The notes: generated by a model from the sequence alone, not told the origin. A stretch of DNA of 53,710 nucleotides from Bacillaceae bacterium S4-13-56 (GCA_040191315.1 JAWJLM010000031.1:1-53710); one strand, 5' to 3'; counted from the stretch's first letter, positions 24,924 to 33,732 are shown. Made by a program: numbers and translations.

Positions 24924-26474
24924 ATGAATGAACGTGCACAGTGGGGGACTCGTGCTGGCTTTTTACTAGCAGCTATGGGTTCTGCAATTGGTTTGGGAAA
25001 CATTTGGCGTTTTCCAGCTACTGCTTATGAAAATGGAGGTGGAGCATTCTTTTTGCCATATTTATTTGCTCTTCTTACCGCGGGTATTCCGTTATTAATT
25101 ATGGAATACACAATAGGACATAAGTTTAGAGGATCAGCACCAAAATCCTATGGCCGCTTGAATAAAGGCCTTGAATGGATAGGTTGGTGGCAGGTCGGGG
25201 TTTCATTCGTTATTTCTTGTTATTATCCTGTTATTATTGCATGGGCAGCAATGTATGCTTACTTTTCATTTGGAACCAAATGGGGGAATGATCCAACTGC
25301 ATTTTTCGTTGGAGATTACTTAAACTTAGCAGATGCTGGAGTTTTTGGCTCAATGGTTTCAGGAGTTTTGTTGCCACTCCTCGGAGTGTGGGCAGTAGTA
25401 TTTATTATTTTAGGATTAGGTATTAAGAAAGGTATTGAAATTGCCAATAAGATTTTTATTCCTGCACTTTTAGTTATATTTTTAATTATAGTAATTAAAG
25501 CTGTAACCTTACCAGGTGCCTTGGATGGATTGAATGCTTTCTTCCAACCAGATTGGTCAAGAATTACAGATGGTAAAGTATGGGTAGCAGCATATGGTCA
25601 AATCTTCTTTAGTTTATCGATTGCGTTTGCGATTATGATCACATACTCTTCTTACCTACCAAAGAAATCAGATATTACAAATAATGCTTTTATAACTGGT
25701 TTTGCAAATTCTTCATTTGAATTGTTAGCAGGTATTGGTGTTTTTGCAACCTTAGGGTTTATGGCAAGTCAAACAGATCAGGCAGTAGCAGATGTTGTAA
25801 GTGGTGGTGTTGGCCTAGCCTTTATGGTATTTCCAGAAATTATTAATCAGATGGGTTCTTGGTCTAGTGCTTTTGGAGTACTATTCTTTGGATCACTTGT
25901 TTTGGCTGGTTTATCATCTCTGGTTTCCATATCAGAAACCTATGTTGCTGGTCTTCAAGAAAAATTTAATATCTCACGTGGAGCAGCTGTTGGAAGTGGT
26001 GTAGGACTTGCTGCGATTCTATCCATGTTTTTTGCGAATCAAGGCGGACTTAACTTATTAGATACTGTAGACTATTTTATAAATAATTATGGTGTAGCTT
26101 TATCAGGTTTATTTGAAGTAGTTGCAATTGCTTGGTTTGCAAAATCATTAAAAGATTTACAAGGCCACGCAGATACTATGTCAGATATAAAACTGGGTCT
26201 ATGGTGGAGAGCTTGTTTAGGAATAATTACACCAGTAGTTCTTGGATACATGATGATTCAAAATCTTAAGACTGATATTGTTGGATCAATTAATCCTGAG
26301 ACAGGGGAACGAGTATTCTATGGTGGATACCCACTTGAATATTTGTTTAACTATGGATGGCTAGTTGCTATTGGGGCTATGTTTATAGGTGCATTATTAA
26401 CACTTAAAAAATGGCCAAATAATGACTTGAACTATGACGTTAACAATGATCAATCTAAGGAGGTGGCTCAATAA
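24924..26474 (+). CDS. NSS-family Na+-dependent amino acid symporter
   Basis: The 516-aa membrane protein belongs to the neurotransmitter:sodium symporter family. The TM1 signature GSAIGLGNIWRFPATAYENGGGAFFLPY includes the Na+ and substrate site. About 11-12 membrane segments are present. A 34-aa membrane peptide follows with a one-base overlap, which matches the MetP/MetS-type methionine/alanine importers of Gram-positive bacteria. Amino-acid uptake driven by sodium is therefore likely; the exact substrate is not determined. GGGGAGG lies upstream, and a perfect promoter drives it. Confidence 0.93.
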   Translation: MNERAQWGTRAGFLLAAMGSAIGLGNIWRFPATAYENGGGAFFLPYLFALLTAGIPLLIMEYTIGHKFRGSAPKSYGRLNKGLEWIGWWQVGVSFVISCYYPVIIAWAAMYAYFSFGTKWGNDPTAFFVGDYLNLADAGVFGSMVSGVLLPLLGVWAVVFIILGLGIKKGIEIANKIFIPALLVIFLIIVIKAVTLPGALDGLNAFFQPDWSRITDGKVWVAAYGQIFFSLSIAFAIMITYSSYLPKKSDITNNAFITGFANSSFELLAGIGVFATLGFMASQTDQAVADVVSGGVGLAFMVFPEIINQMGSWSSAFGVLFFGSLVLAGLSSLVSISETYVAGLQEKFNISRGAAVGSGVGLAAILSMFFANQGGLNLLDTVDYFINNYGVALSGLFEVVAIAWFAKSLKDLQGHADTMSDIKLGLWWRACLGIITPVVLGYMMIQNLKTDIVGSINPETGERVFYGGYPLEYLFNYGWLVAIGAMFIGALLTLKKWPNNDLNYDVNNDQSKEVAQ

Positions 26475-26578
26475 TGACAGGTTCAGCTGTGATTATGATG
26501 GTCATCGGTATGGTCATTATTTGGGGAGGATTAACTGCCTCGGTTGTTCATGCAGTAAAGAAGGCAAAGCAAACTTAA
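26474..26578 (+). CDS. Small membrane subunit of the NSS transporter (MetS-like)
   Basis: The 34-aa peptide starts at an ATG sharing its A with the NSS stop codon (TAATG), with AAGGAGG upstream. It is one transmembrane helix (AVIMMVIGMVIIWGGLTASVV) followed by a basic tail (HAVKKAKQT). That is the pattern of the MetS/AapS small subunit, which occurs directly after NSS methionine/alanine transporter genes and is needed for their activity. It is easily missed because of its length. Confidence 0.88.
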   Translation: MTGSAVIMMVIGMVIIWGGLTASVVHAVKKAKQT

Positions 26579-26587
26579 TATGTGTTA

Positions 26588-26628
26588 GTAAAGTCTGAGG
26601 TCCTGTAATCTGGGACTTCGGGCTTTTT
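26588..26628 (+). terminator. Terminator of the NSS operon
   Basis: AAAGTCTGAGGTCC pairs, with G-T wobbles, with GGGACTTCGGGCTTT, ahead of TTTTT. Confidence 0.8.
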
Positions 26629-26648
26629 CTATGTAGAAAATAAATAAA

Positions 26649-26690
26649 AAGGTGATTCCTCTTAATTAACATTTAGTGGAATCACCTTGC
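26649..26690 (-). terminator. Terminator of lytH
   Basis: AAGGTGATTCC and GGAATCACCTT are a perfect 11-bp inverted repeat just downstream of lytH on the minus strand; it may work in both directions. Confidence 0.75.
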
Positions 26691-26697
26691 TCTCCAT

Positions 26698-27669
26698 TTA
26701 TTTATCCATCCTCTCCCATTTTCTTAAGAATGGGTAAGGATCAAAGGACCATTCGGAGTATCCATTATCTTTATACATACCATAGTGAAGGTGTGGAGGA
26801 AATTTTCCGCTTGTTCCGGGAGGACCGTAACCTGTGGCACCTACTGATCCAATAACATCTCCAGGTTTGACGATTTGTCCAACCTCAACACCGTCTGCGA
26901 ATCCATTTAAGTGTGCATAATAATGGTAGATATTATGAATGTCACGAATTCCAATTCTCCAACCACCAAAGCGGTTCCAACCCTTAATTTCAATAACACC
27001 ATAAGTAGTTGATCGAACAGGAACTCCGTAATTAGCAAAAATATCGGTCCCTTCATGAATTCTGCGTCCACCAAATCCTCTCCCGTCTCCCCATGTACTA
27101 CGATAACTGTAATTATAATTTTTAGGAAGAGGGAAGACACGGTCTTCTAAAACGATGGAGTCATTAGCTTTAAACACACGCGCATTGTAGATTATCCCTT
27201 GGACATTTAAGTCTCTTTCATAAAAGTGCCATAGGGCAATTTTGATATCATCCTTTGATCGTCCGTACTGTAAAAAATAATGACCAATAGAGGCCAAAAT
27301 ATCTTCATCATTTGTACGGTCAGCAAAACCATCGCCGTCACCATCTCTTCCCATACCTTCAAAAAAAGCAATTTGATACTCTTTTTGCTTATCAGTTTGA
27401 GAAGGATTTAATGGACCTGCCCATTTATCTTCTGGAATTTGTATAGAAATCACACCATCTGAGATTTTTTCTTTATAGATTTGTCGTTCATACTGATCGA
27501 TGGCTGCATAATAGTACCATGGGATTTGAGTTATGGTTTCCATTTTTTTGAATAAGGCCATTCGTTTTGCAGCTTCATCTTCGTTTTCATTTGCTTGAAA
27601 TGTGGTTGGTGAAATCAATAAAAAAAGAAAGAGTATAGCTAATGTAATTTTTCCTCGGAAAATAAGCAT
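26698..27669 (-). CDS. lytH: L-Ala-D-Glu peptidase LytH (M23 family), sporulation
   Basis: The 323-aa protein has an N-terminal signal segment (ITLAILFLFLLISPTTFQA), a helical linker and a C-terminal LytM/M23 zinc peptidase domain. Zinc-binding motifs are RIHEGTDIF and PPHLHYG. LytH (YunA) makes the single L-Ala side chains of spore cortex peptidoglycan late in sporulation in B. subtilis. Length and the N-terminal block ITQIPWYYYAAIDQYER match that protein. AAGGAG precedes the ATG. It sits next to the yun genes as in B. subtilis, but in opposite orientation to the NSS operon. Confidence 0.93.
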   Translation of the reverse strand: MLIFRGKITLAILFLFLLISPTTFQANENEDEAAKRMALFKKMETITQIPWYYYAAIDQYERQIYKEKISDGVISIQIPEDKWAGPLNPSQTDKQKEYQIAFFEGMGRDGDGDGFADRTNDEDILASIGHYFLQYGRSKDDIKIALWHFYERDLNVQGIIYNARVFKANDSIVLEDRVFPLPKNYNYSYRSTWGDGRGFGGRRIHEGTDIFANYGVPVRSTTYGVIEIKGWNRFGGWRIGIRDIHNIYHYYAHLNGFADGVEVGQIVKPGDVIGSVGATGYGPPGTSGKFPPHLHYGMYKDNGYSEWSFDPYPFLRKWERMDK

Positions 27670-27761
27670 CGATTCAACTCCTTAGGGATAAGAACTATTT
27701 TTAGTGTGAGAAAAATATAGAAAAACATAAGTGAGGATTTTTGGAAATAAGACTTAAAAAT

Positions 27762-27790
27762 AGAGGCTTACCAATCCGGTAAGCCTCATG
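27762..27790 (-). terminator. Terminator of yutC
   Basis: On the minus strand, GAGGCTTACC, GGAT and TGGTAAGCCTC are followed by TATTTTTA. Confidence 0.85.
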
Positions 27791-27797
27791 AGGTGTC

Positions 27798-28457
27798 TTA
27801 TTGCATTGGGGAAGTGTTGTATCTCTGTTCCATTTCTCTATTAAGTCCGTTCCCTTCCTCCCCTTGGGGAGTTGTGGTGATCATTCGACGAATCGTCTCT
27901 TCTATAACATTTTCATAATTGTTAGAACGTGTTGAAGTGCTACTTAGACGGTTTAAGTCTTGATAAGCATTGTCTCTATCCGTTACATAAACTTCATACC
28001 ACCCAGGAACTACGGAGTAGGCTGTTCTTTTTGTATTTAGAAGTTGTTTTTCGCGATCTAAATTTCCATCTCCATTTGGCTCATAGGCAATTAGAACTTC
28101 TTCATCTGTAACAAGGGTTGCTACCTCGTTATAGCCATCTAAAGTAAGCAACATTCTTGTGATCATATCAGCTGCTTTTTCTCGATCAATGACCATTTCG
28201 AAATTTTGATCTTCTCGATCAATTTGTGTTACATCGTAACGTACATATCCAAATCGATCTTGAGATACATCATTTTCTCTTTGGTAATTAACTACAGAAG
28301 GATTATACCCTTCTTGAATATTGTTGTTTCCTATAAATGGATCTTCGTGTCCATTAAAGGAATCCTGCCCTTCGTCCACCATATCCTGGGCACAGCCCGT
28401 TGCCAGAATAGCGGAAGTACACAGAAAAGTGGCCAATCGTTTATACCCTTTATTCAT
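27798..28457 (-). CDS. yutC: YhcN/YlaJ-family sporulation lipoprotein (YutC-like)
   Basis: The 219-aa protein has a lipoprotein signal ending ILATGC, with the cysteine at residue 22. The C-terminal two thirds form the YhcN/YlaJ domain, with DREKAADMITRMLLTLDGYNEVATLVTDEEVLIAY and VTDRDNAYQDLNRLS. Members of this family are spore-associated lipoproteins. Position next to lytH and yutD points to YutC. The acidic linker after the lipid cysteine is not conserved in detail. GGAGG lies upstream on the minus strand. Confidence 0.88.
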   Translation of the reverse strand: MNKGYKRLATFLCTSAILATGCAQDMVDEGQDSFNGHEDPFIGNNNIQEGYNPSVVNYQRENDVSQDRFGYVRYDVTQIDREDQNFEMVIDREKAADMITRMLLTLDGYNEVATLVTDEEVLIAYEPNGDGNLDREKQLLNTKRTAYSVVPGWYEVYVTDRDNAYQDLNRLSSTSTRSNNYENVIEETIRRMITTTPQGEEGNGLNREMEQRYNTSPMQ

Positions 28458-28607
28458 CCGAAAAACCTCCCGCTAAATATATACTTTTCTCCTCTCTGTT
28501 TTATCATTTGTCGGAATCAATGTTTCATCCAAGGAAATTCCTACAGGAGAATGTTCACCTTTTAGGTCAAAATGTGGTAAACTAAGACAAAGCTAGAGGT
28601 GATTACA

Positions 28608-28910
28608 ATGAGTGTAGTTCAAGTTCAAGGGAAATGTTACGAGGTCATTGAGAATTATAGAGAGGCTTTTGATGAACAGCCCTTTGTTGAGCGGTATAGT
28701 GATATTTTATCTAAGTATGACTTTATAATCGGTGACTGGGGCTATGGTCAATTAAGGCTTAAGGGATTTTTCGATGATCAAAATTCAAAAGCAACCTTTG
28801 ATACTAAAATAAGCACCTTACCTGAATACCTTTATGAGTATTGTAATTTTGGATGTGCTTATTTTGTGGTCAAGCAGGTGGAATGTCCACCAGAACTAGT
28901 GGAAGAATAG
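28608..28910 (+). CDS. yutD: DUF1027 protein YutD
   Basis: The 100-aa protein matches the YutD family; LSKYDFIIGDWGYGQLRLKGF and LPEYLYEYCNFGCAYFVVK are its conserved core. ATG 28608 has AGAGGTGAT 7 nt upstream, so an earlier in-frame GTG inside that site is rejected. It is a conserved cytosolic protein of unknown function. It is transcribed divergently from yutC. Confidence 0.9.
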   Translation: MSVVQVQGKCYEVIENYREAFDEQPFVERYSDILSKYDFIIGDWGYGQLRLKGFFDDQNSKATFDTKISTLPEYLYEYCNFGCAYFVVKQVECPPELVEE

Positions 28911-29037
28911 TTTAAAACTAGAAAAACTGAGATTATAAGTCCTAATAGGAAAAGCCTCATTTTTTTCATGTACTATCGACCGACTTAAGTTATATTTTTG
29001 ATAGTATAAAAAAAGCAACCCAGCTGGGTTGTTTTTT

Positions 29038-29347
29038 AACAAGATAAGAAAGCAAAATTTGTCTGGCTCCAGCGCCCTATCGACTAGAGGCGGTTCCCTC
29101 CTCTCATTCGATAAGTCAACATCGATGAAGGAGGTTCGGGTAAAAACTCGACATCCGATTACTCGGCCCACCGAAAACATTTGTCGCAACACCGAACTGA
29201 CTCGCAGGATGCGAGCCCTCGTGAACCGTGTTTCCTTTATCTCAGAGGATCGTAGGCGTTGCCACATCGTGTGGCAACGCCTACGTGACCCACATCCTGT
29301 GGGCCTCACCGCCTTACGTCGATGGTCGAGGGCACTTGCGCTTTTCT
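29038..29347. repeat. Dispersed repeat family A, full-length copy
   Basis: About 310 bp, from AAGATAAGAAAGC to GCGCTTTTCT, nearly the same as 47148-47463. It contains a near-perfect 16-bp hairpin, CGTAGGCGTTGCCACA with TGTGGCAACGCCTACG, at 29250-29284. It is richer in GC than its surroundings. Apparent reading frames on both strands recur in the other copies and are not supported by ribosome sites. It fills the space between yutD and the next gene; 28911-29037 has only a short AAAAAGCAACCCAGCTGGG hairpin. Confidence 0.88.
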
Positions 29348-29615
29348 AAATGACTTCTTTTAAGAAATCCCTAAGTTCATCAGCTTCAACTTCTGATAAA
29401 TTATACGCATGCTCAAGGTAACCTGGTTCTTCTACGTCATCTTGACCAATAATTGCAAAACGATTTCCTTGAATATCAAGAACTATTTTTTTCCCAAAAT
29501 ATCTGTCAGTTGTTATTATCGCTAAATCAAATCGATTATATTCACCCACGAAGCTTACAAAACGACTATCAACAGAATTGTTTTCATCATACAAAAAGAA
29601 ACGCTCTTCGCTCAT
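29346..29615 (-). CDS. DUF3055-like small protein
   Basis: The 89-aa protein (MSEERFFLYDENNSVDSRFV...) is acidic and resembles the DUF3055 family of Bacillaceae, known from this gene neighbourhood. The start at 29615 has AAGGGGGAT just upstream on the minus strand; a six-residue extension is rejected. Its stop lies at the very end of a repeat copy, so the downstream flank has been replaced by repeat DNA. No catalytic motif is visible and the function is unknown. Confidence 0.75.
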   Translation of the reverse strand: MSEERFFLYDENNSVDSRFVSFVGEYNRFDLAIITTDRYFGKKIVLDIQGNRFAIIGQDDVEEPGYLEHAYNLSEVEADELRDFLKEVI

Positions 29616-29726
29616 TTCAATCCCCCTTACCACCGTTCTTATTTGACATATGTTTTATCATAACAAACCTTTGGATAAAGGTAAATTATGATATGATTAA
29701 ACATTGAAAAGGAGATGAGAAAAAAC

Positions 29727-30176
29727 ATGTATTTCATTGATCGTGCTAAAATAGATTCTACACTAACCTATATGGATGAAATTTTAAATCAATTCAAAAG
29801 TCAACATACTTTTTCTTCTTCCATTGAAAAGTTAGGGCTTGAAAGAATTGTTCATATGTGGATTGAAGCATTTATTGATGTAGGTAACATGATGATCGAT
29901 GGTTTCATTATGCGAGATCCAGGTAGTTATGAGGATATTATTGATATTCTCGTAGATGAACAAGTGCTAAAGGGACAGGATTCAGACGTTTATAAAACTG
30001 TAGTTAAGCTCCGTTCTATTCTTTTAAGGGAATACATTAGTTTAAATCATGACGAAATTTCAAGAAAGTTTTCGGAATCTGTATCTGTATTATCTACTTA
30101 CTCGTCATCTGTAAGAAAGTATGTTAATGAGGAATTAGGACCTGTTCATGCTTTTAAAAATAGTGATCAAAGTTAA
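29727..30176 (+). CDS. yutE: DUF86/HepT-like protein YutE
   Basis: The 149-aa all-helical protein matches YutE, with MYFIDRAKID at the start and the block DVGNMMIDGFIMRDPGSYEDIIDIL. DUF86/HepT proteins are often toxins of HepT-MNT pairs, where they act as RNases with an RX4-6HXY motif. Here no MNT nucleotidyltransferase antitoxin is next to it, and the usual RX4-6HXY motif is not evident. The stand-alone YutE type is common in Bacillus. ATG 29727 is preceded by AAAGGAGATGAG. Confidence 0.88.
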   Translation: MYFIDRAKIDSTLTYMDEILNQFKSQHTFSSSIEKLGLERIVHMWIEAFIDVGNMMIDGFIMRDPGSYEDIIDILVDEQVLKGQDSDVYKTVVKLRSILLREYISLNHDEISRKFSESVSVLSTYSSSVRKYVNEELGPVHAFKNSDQS

Positions 30177-30256
30177 CTTTCGAAATATTGTCATATAAAT
30201 AACAACTTAATGATGGAAACTTTTTATATAATGGAAGAAAAAGGAGGGGATGAAGA

Positions 30257-30889
30257 GTGGGAGGAAAAACATCAACAAAGGATTTAATTCTGATCATGTT
30301 AAAAAAAGAAAAACAATTAACCGTACCTGAGATGGCAGAACGTCTTGGAATCACAGAGATGGCTGTGAGACGACACTTGCATACTTTAGAACATGATCAT
30401 TTTATACGTTCCCAATTAGTACGAAAATCAATGGGTAGGCCCTCAAGTTTGTATCTTTTAGATGAAAGAGCAAAGGACGTGTTTCCCAATCATTATCAAA
30501 ACTTCTCTCTCGACATCTTACGCTCCATTGAAGAAATGGATGGAAAGGAAAAAGTCCATGATTTGCTGCGCCATCGAATTCAAGAAAGTGCTCCTTTATA
30601 TAAAAAATATCTAACTCAGCCGACATTGTGGGAGCGTATTCAAAAATTAGCAGAAGTTCAAGAGAATAGTGGATACATGGTTGAATTAACAGAGAATGAG
30701 CAAGAATACTCGCTCAGACAATTTAATTGCCCAGTTGAAAGAATCGCGGAGGATTACCAGAATCTGTGCAAGCTCGAGGTTGGTTTATTTCAAGAGGTTT
30801 TGGATCATAAAGAAATTAAAGCAGCTTCCTGTATTGTTCGAGGTGAGGCGTGCTGTGAATTCAAAATTAAGAAGACAGTTGAAAATTAA
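30257..30889 (+). CDS. SufR-like winged-helix regulator with C-terminal cysteines
   Basis: The 210-aa protein has an N-terminal winged-helix domain (LTVPEMAERLGITEMAVRRHLHTLEHDHFI, about 20-50). The C-terminal half has Cys in FNCPVER, then a Cys 13 residues later (NLCKLE), then ASCIVRGEACCEF. SufR-type repressors bind a [4Fe-4S] cluster through a C-X12-C-X13-C-X14-C pattern. Here the first pair fits, while the third position is near a His, with nearby cysteines shifted. An Fe-S-sensing role is therefore plausible but unproven. GTG 30257 follows AAGGAGGGG by 7 nt. The suf operon is 19 kb away, so any control of it would be in trans. Confidence 0.72.
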   Translation: MGGKTSTKDLILIMLKKEKQLTVPEMAERLGITEMAVRRHLHTLEHDHFIRSQLVRKSMGRPSSLYLLDERAKDVFPNHYQNFSLDILRSIEEMDGKEKVHDLLRHRIQESAPLYKKYLTQPTLWERIQKLAEVQENSGYMVELTENEQEYSLRQFNCPVERIAEDYQNLCKLEVGLFQEVLDHKEIKAASCIVRGEACCEFKIKKTVEN

Positions 30890-30987
30890 TGCGAAATGTT
30901 TAATGATAGGAGAGGTAGAAGAAATGTCTATCTCTCTTTTCTTACGCACAAAATAAAGCAAAGACCTGATTTAAAAGGAGAATTAAT

Positions 30988-31752
30988 ATGAATCAATATA
31001 AAGGATATTTAATTGACCTAGATGGAACAATGTATCGTGGTTCAGAAAGAATAGAAGCCGCAGGAAGATTCGTAAAACGACTTCATGAACAAAGTATTCC
31101 TTATCTGTTTGTCACTAATAATTCGACAAAAAAACAAGAAGATGTAGCGAAAGTTTTGTCTCATCATAATATTATAGCTGATCCGTCTATGATTGTAACA
31201 ACTAGTATGGCAACAGCTAGTTATATCCATGACCAAAAGCCGAATGCCACAGTATATGCAGTTGGAGAAGAAGGACTCTTTCATGCCCTTCGAGAAACGG
31301 GTCATATTGTAACAGACCAACCAGAAGCTGACTTTGTAGTTATTGGCCTTGATCGGGCAGTGACCTATGAGAAATTAGCTAGAGCATGTTTAGCAGTGAG
31401 GAATGGTGCAACGTTTATTTCTACAAATGGAGATGTAGCACTTCCGACTGAAAGAGGGCTTCTGCCTGGAAACGGATCGATTACATCTGTTGTGACCGTA
31501 TCTACAGGACAACAGCCAATTTTTATAGGGAAGCCCGAATCTGTTATTACAGAACAGGCTCTAAAAATAATCCAACTACAGAAAGAAGAGGTTGTAATGG
31601 TTGGAGATAATTATGATACTGATATCTTGGCTGGGATTAATGCGGGGATCGATACATTGTTAGTGTTTACCGGTGTTACACAAAAAGAACATTTATCAAA
31701 ATATCAAGTTCAACCCACGTATACGATTGATTCGTTGGATGATTGGAACTAA
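30988..31752 (+). CDS. yutF: HAD phosphatase YutF (NagD-like)
   Basis: The 254-aa HAD-superfamily hydrolase has motif I DLDGTMYRG, motif II FVTNNSTKK, the K of GKPES and the motif III segment MVGDNYDTDILAG. The type II cap domain places it with NagD/AraL-like phosphatases (TIGR01457 group). Substrates are small phosphometabolites; a specific one is not evident. AAAGGAGAA precedes the ATG. The order yutD-yutE-yutF is kept from B. subtilis with the regulator inserted. Confidence 0.92.
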   Translation: MNQYKGYLIDLDGTMYRGSERIEAAGRFVKRLHEQSIPYLFVTNNSTKKQEDVAKVLSHHNIIADPSMIVTTSMATASYIHDQKPNATVYAVGEEGLFHALRETGHIVTDQPEADFVVIGLDRAVTYEKLARACLAVRNGATFISTNGDVALPTERGLLPGNGSITSVVTVSTGQQPIFIGKPESVITEQALKIIQLQKEEVVMVGDNYDTDILAGINAGIDTLLVFTGVTQKEHLSKYQVQPTYTIDSLDDWN

Positions 31753-31761
31753 CAAGAGGCT

Positions 31762-32005
31762 GGAGAAAGATGATAAAAAACGAACAATATTATGTTTGGT
31801 GCAAAAACAAACTTCAGATTATGCTTGCTATCCGTGGACAACTGGCGAGCAACTCCTAAGAGCTAAAGTCTTGTGGGTCTCCCCATCCCAAAGGACAGAG
31901 ACTATTACTCGAATGACTTGGCACGAAGTAAAGTGAAGACCTTTTTCCAGGAGTCTGCGTATATTTTCAGAGTTCACTTGGTATATTGTTCGTTTTATTA
32001 TCTCC
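31762..32005. repeat. MITE-like element with ~25-bp terminal inverted repeats
   Basis: GGAGAAAGATGATAAAAAAC with GAACAATAT at the left (31762-31790) is the inverse of ATATTGTTCGTTTTATTATC with TCC at the right (31983-32005), apart from small gaps. The internal ~190 bp has no gene. No other copy was seen in the window. Confidence 0.7.
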
Positions 32006-32163
32006 CATGAAAATAAAACTAAATTTTCATCCTTGTTGGTAAAGCTTGCTTCATGATTGGCTGCCCGTAAATATACGATTGGTTCAAGGGCCTTTAGGTA
32101 CCTTGGGTGATAACAATCTGTGGGGACGCCACTGATTGAAGCTTCCCTTTATGCTCGATAAGG
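32006..32163 (+). repeat. Dispersed repeat, IS605-type right-end-like (copy 2)
   Basis: CATGAAAATAAAACT with a matching AATTTTCAT hairpin opens the copy. CCCGTAAATATACGATTGG, TTCAAGGGCCTTTAGGTA, CTTGGGTG, ATCTGTGGGG and CCACTGATTGAAG follow. It is a close relative of the copies at 5573, 43367 and 51355 and abuts the MITE-like element. Confidence 0.75.
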
Positions 32164-32181
32164 AGCGAAACTATAAGCAGA

Positions 32182-33732
32182 TTATAGTAAATATGGTCCT
32201 GCTAATGCAGAAAGGAAAAGAATGTGCACAAATATAAAGTAAAATGCTTTTACAGGGGTAGACCAATCTATTTTAGAAAGACGTAAGAAGATCCATGCTA
32301 TGATTCCACTAACAAATATCCACACATAAGAGCTGCCAGGAAAGGATAGAAAGGCAGGTGCATTAGCTTCAAATCCTGGAGTAAAGACACGATCCTGTTG
32401 TAATAAAGCAGCTATCATGTATAAAGCTACGGCTACATAGGTTACCCAATGTAAATCTTGATCCAAAAAACCACGTTTAAATACCATAATCACTACAAAA
32501 AATATCATAGGGAAAAGATACCAAGTAGCAGTGAAAATCCAAATAAAGAATGATTTTGTATAGGAACTGAGGACCAACCCTAGAGCAATTGTTGCATCTT
32601 CTTTCGTCGCATGGCCTAATCTGTTCATAGCATCTTGATTAGATGATCCAGCAAGTAGGTTGTTATATCCATTCTTATATTCCATCCAGATAAGAACCTC
32701 ATCATTGGCTTGGAATGGTTTAGCTGAAATTCCCAAGGTATCACTCAGCTTAACTACATCTACATTATCATTTGAAATAACTGCTTTATATATATTGAAT
32801 CCTAATCCGTCTTTATCTTTAGTCACTGTATTGCCATATGCGGTAAATACAATTTCTTTTCCCTCTGTTTCATTAATTATGCTAAAGTCTTGGAATTCAA
32901 GAAATATTCCTCCCGTGACAGGATCAATCAAGGATAATTCCTTTAGTTGAGTATCTTCATCGAGATTATGTGTGTCATAATAAGCGTTGAATACATGATC
33001 CGCTTGCTTTTGTAGAACGGTTCCAACAACAATTGAAATTTTATTATTAGAGATTAAAACATCCACCTCTTTAATATTTCTTCCTGGCGGTGTTTTGACA
33101 TTTTCAGTTTTTAGAAAGTTATAATTTCCATTCTTTATTTGATAAATATGAATTTCTCCATTGTTTTCTGTACGATTTATAAAAGCTAGCGTGTCTTCAG
33201 AAGGAAATAGAATTTCTCGGTGTGTAGGTATATCAGATATTACTTTCCTCACAGAATTATTCTTAAGGTTAAGCTGGTAAACGGCTTGACCTTTTGAAAG
33301 TAGAAGAACATTTTCTTTTCCAGCAGATGTTTCAATTTCATTCAGGAGCTCCTCACCTTTTTCTGTATAAAGAGTCCCTCTTTTAAGGTAATAAAGTTTG
33401 TCTTCAAGCTTGTAAATGGTATCCCATTCATCAATAGGGAGAGCTAATTTTTTTTGGTTAGCTACAGATAAATCAGCATTCACATCTATTTGATATGGGG
33501 ATAGGTCAAAATAAGTATAAATTGAAAAACTACCATCTTGATGATTCTCTACCCATGGGATATTTTTAGATGTAATTTTCCCAACTGGTGTGCTTCGGCT
33601 AAAATTCTCACTCGGTTGTTCTGATATCTTGTCCAGTGTTATGAAAAAAGAAAAGGAAAAAAACAACATTAGTAATATGACGGGCAACAAAATAAATAAC
33701 TTATTCTGGATCCAAGACTTTATGCGTTTCAT
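32182..33732 (-). CDS. Membrane protein of unknown function with large extracellular domain
   Basis: I do not recognise this 516-aa protein. It has one N-terminal membrane segment (LFILLPVILLMLFFSFSFFI, about 12-31). An extracellular domain of ~350 residues follows, rich in short beta strands with repeated xxLxYLKRGTLYT-like and VxQLNLKNNSV-like patterns, possibly a beta-propeller. Four C-terminal membrane segments begin near residue 395 (FFIWIFTATWYLFPMIFFVVIMVF onward, in pieces). No catalytic motif is visible. GGGGGC lies a few nt before the minus-strand ATG. Its right neighbour is divergent or separate, so it is likely monocistronic. Confidence 0.75.
   Translation of the reverse strand: MKRIKSWIQNKLFILLPVILLMLFFSFSFFITLDKISEQPSENFSRSTPVGKITSKNIPWVENHQDGSFSIYTYFDLSPYQIDVNADLSVANQKKLALPIDEWDTIYKLEDKLYYLKRGTLYTEKGEELLNEIETSAGKENVLLLSKGQAVYQLNLKNNSVRKVISDIPTHREILFPSEDTLAFINRTENNGEIHIYQIKNGNYNFLKTENVKTPPGRNIKEVDVLISNNKISIVVGTVLQKQADHVFNAYYDTHNLDEDTQLKELSLIDPVTGGIFLEFQDFSIINETEGKEIVFTAYGNTVTKDKDGLGFNIYKAVISNDNVDVVKLSDTLGISAKPFQANDEVLIWMEYKNGYNNLLAGSSNQDAMNRLGHATKEDATIALGLVLSSYTKSFFIWIFTATWYLFPMIFFVVIMVFKRGFLDQDLHWVTYVAVALYMIAALLQQDRVFTPGFEANAPAFLSFPGSSYVWIFVSGIIAWIFLRLSKIDWSTPVKAFYFIFVHILFLSALAGPYLL

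Noticed and set aside
28896-29349. Overlapping reading frames of 106-137 codons on both strands
   Set aside because: They fall in repeat family A and recur in the 47148 copy with the same peptides; none has a ribosome site.
29727-30176. HepT-MNT toxin-antitoxin pair
   Set aside because: No nucleotidyltransferase antitoxin lies beside yutE and the RX4-6HXY motif is not evident; this is the stand-alone YutE type.
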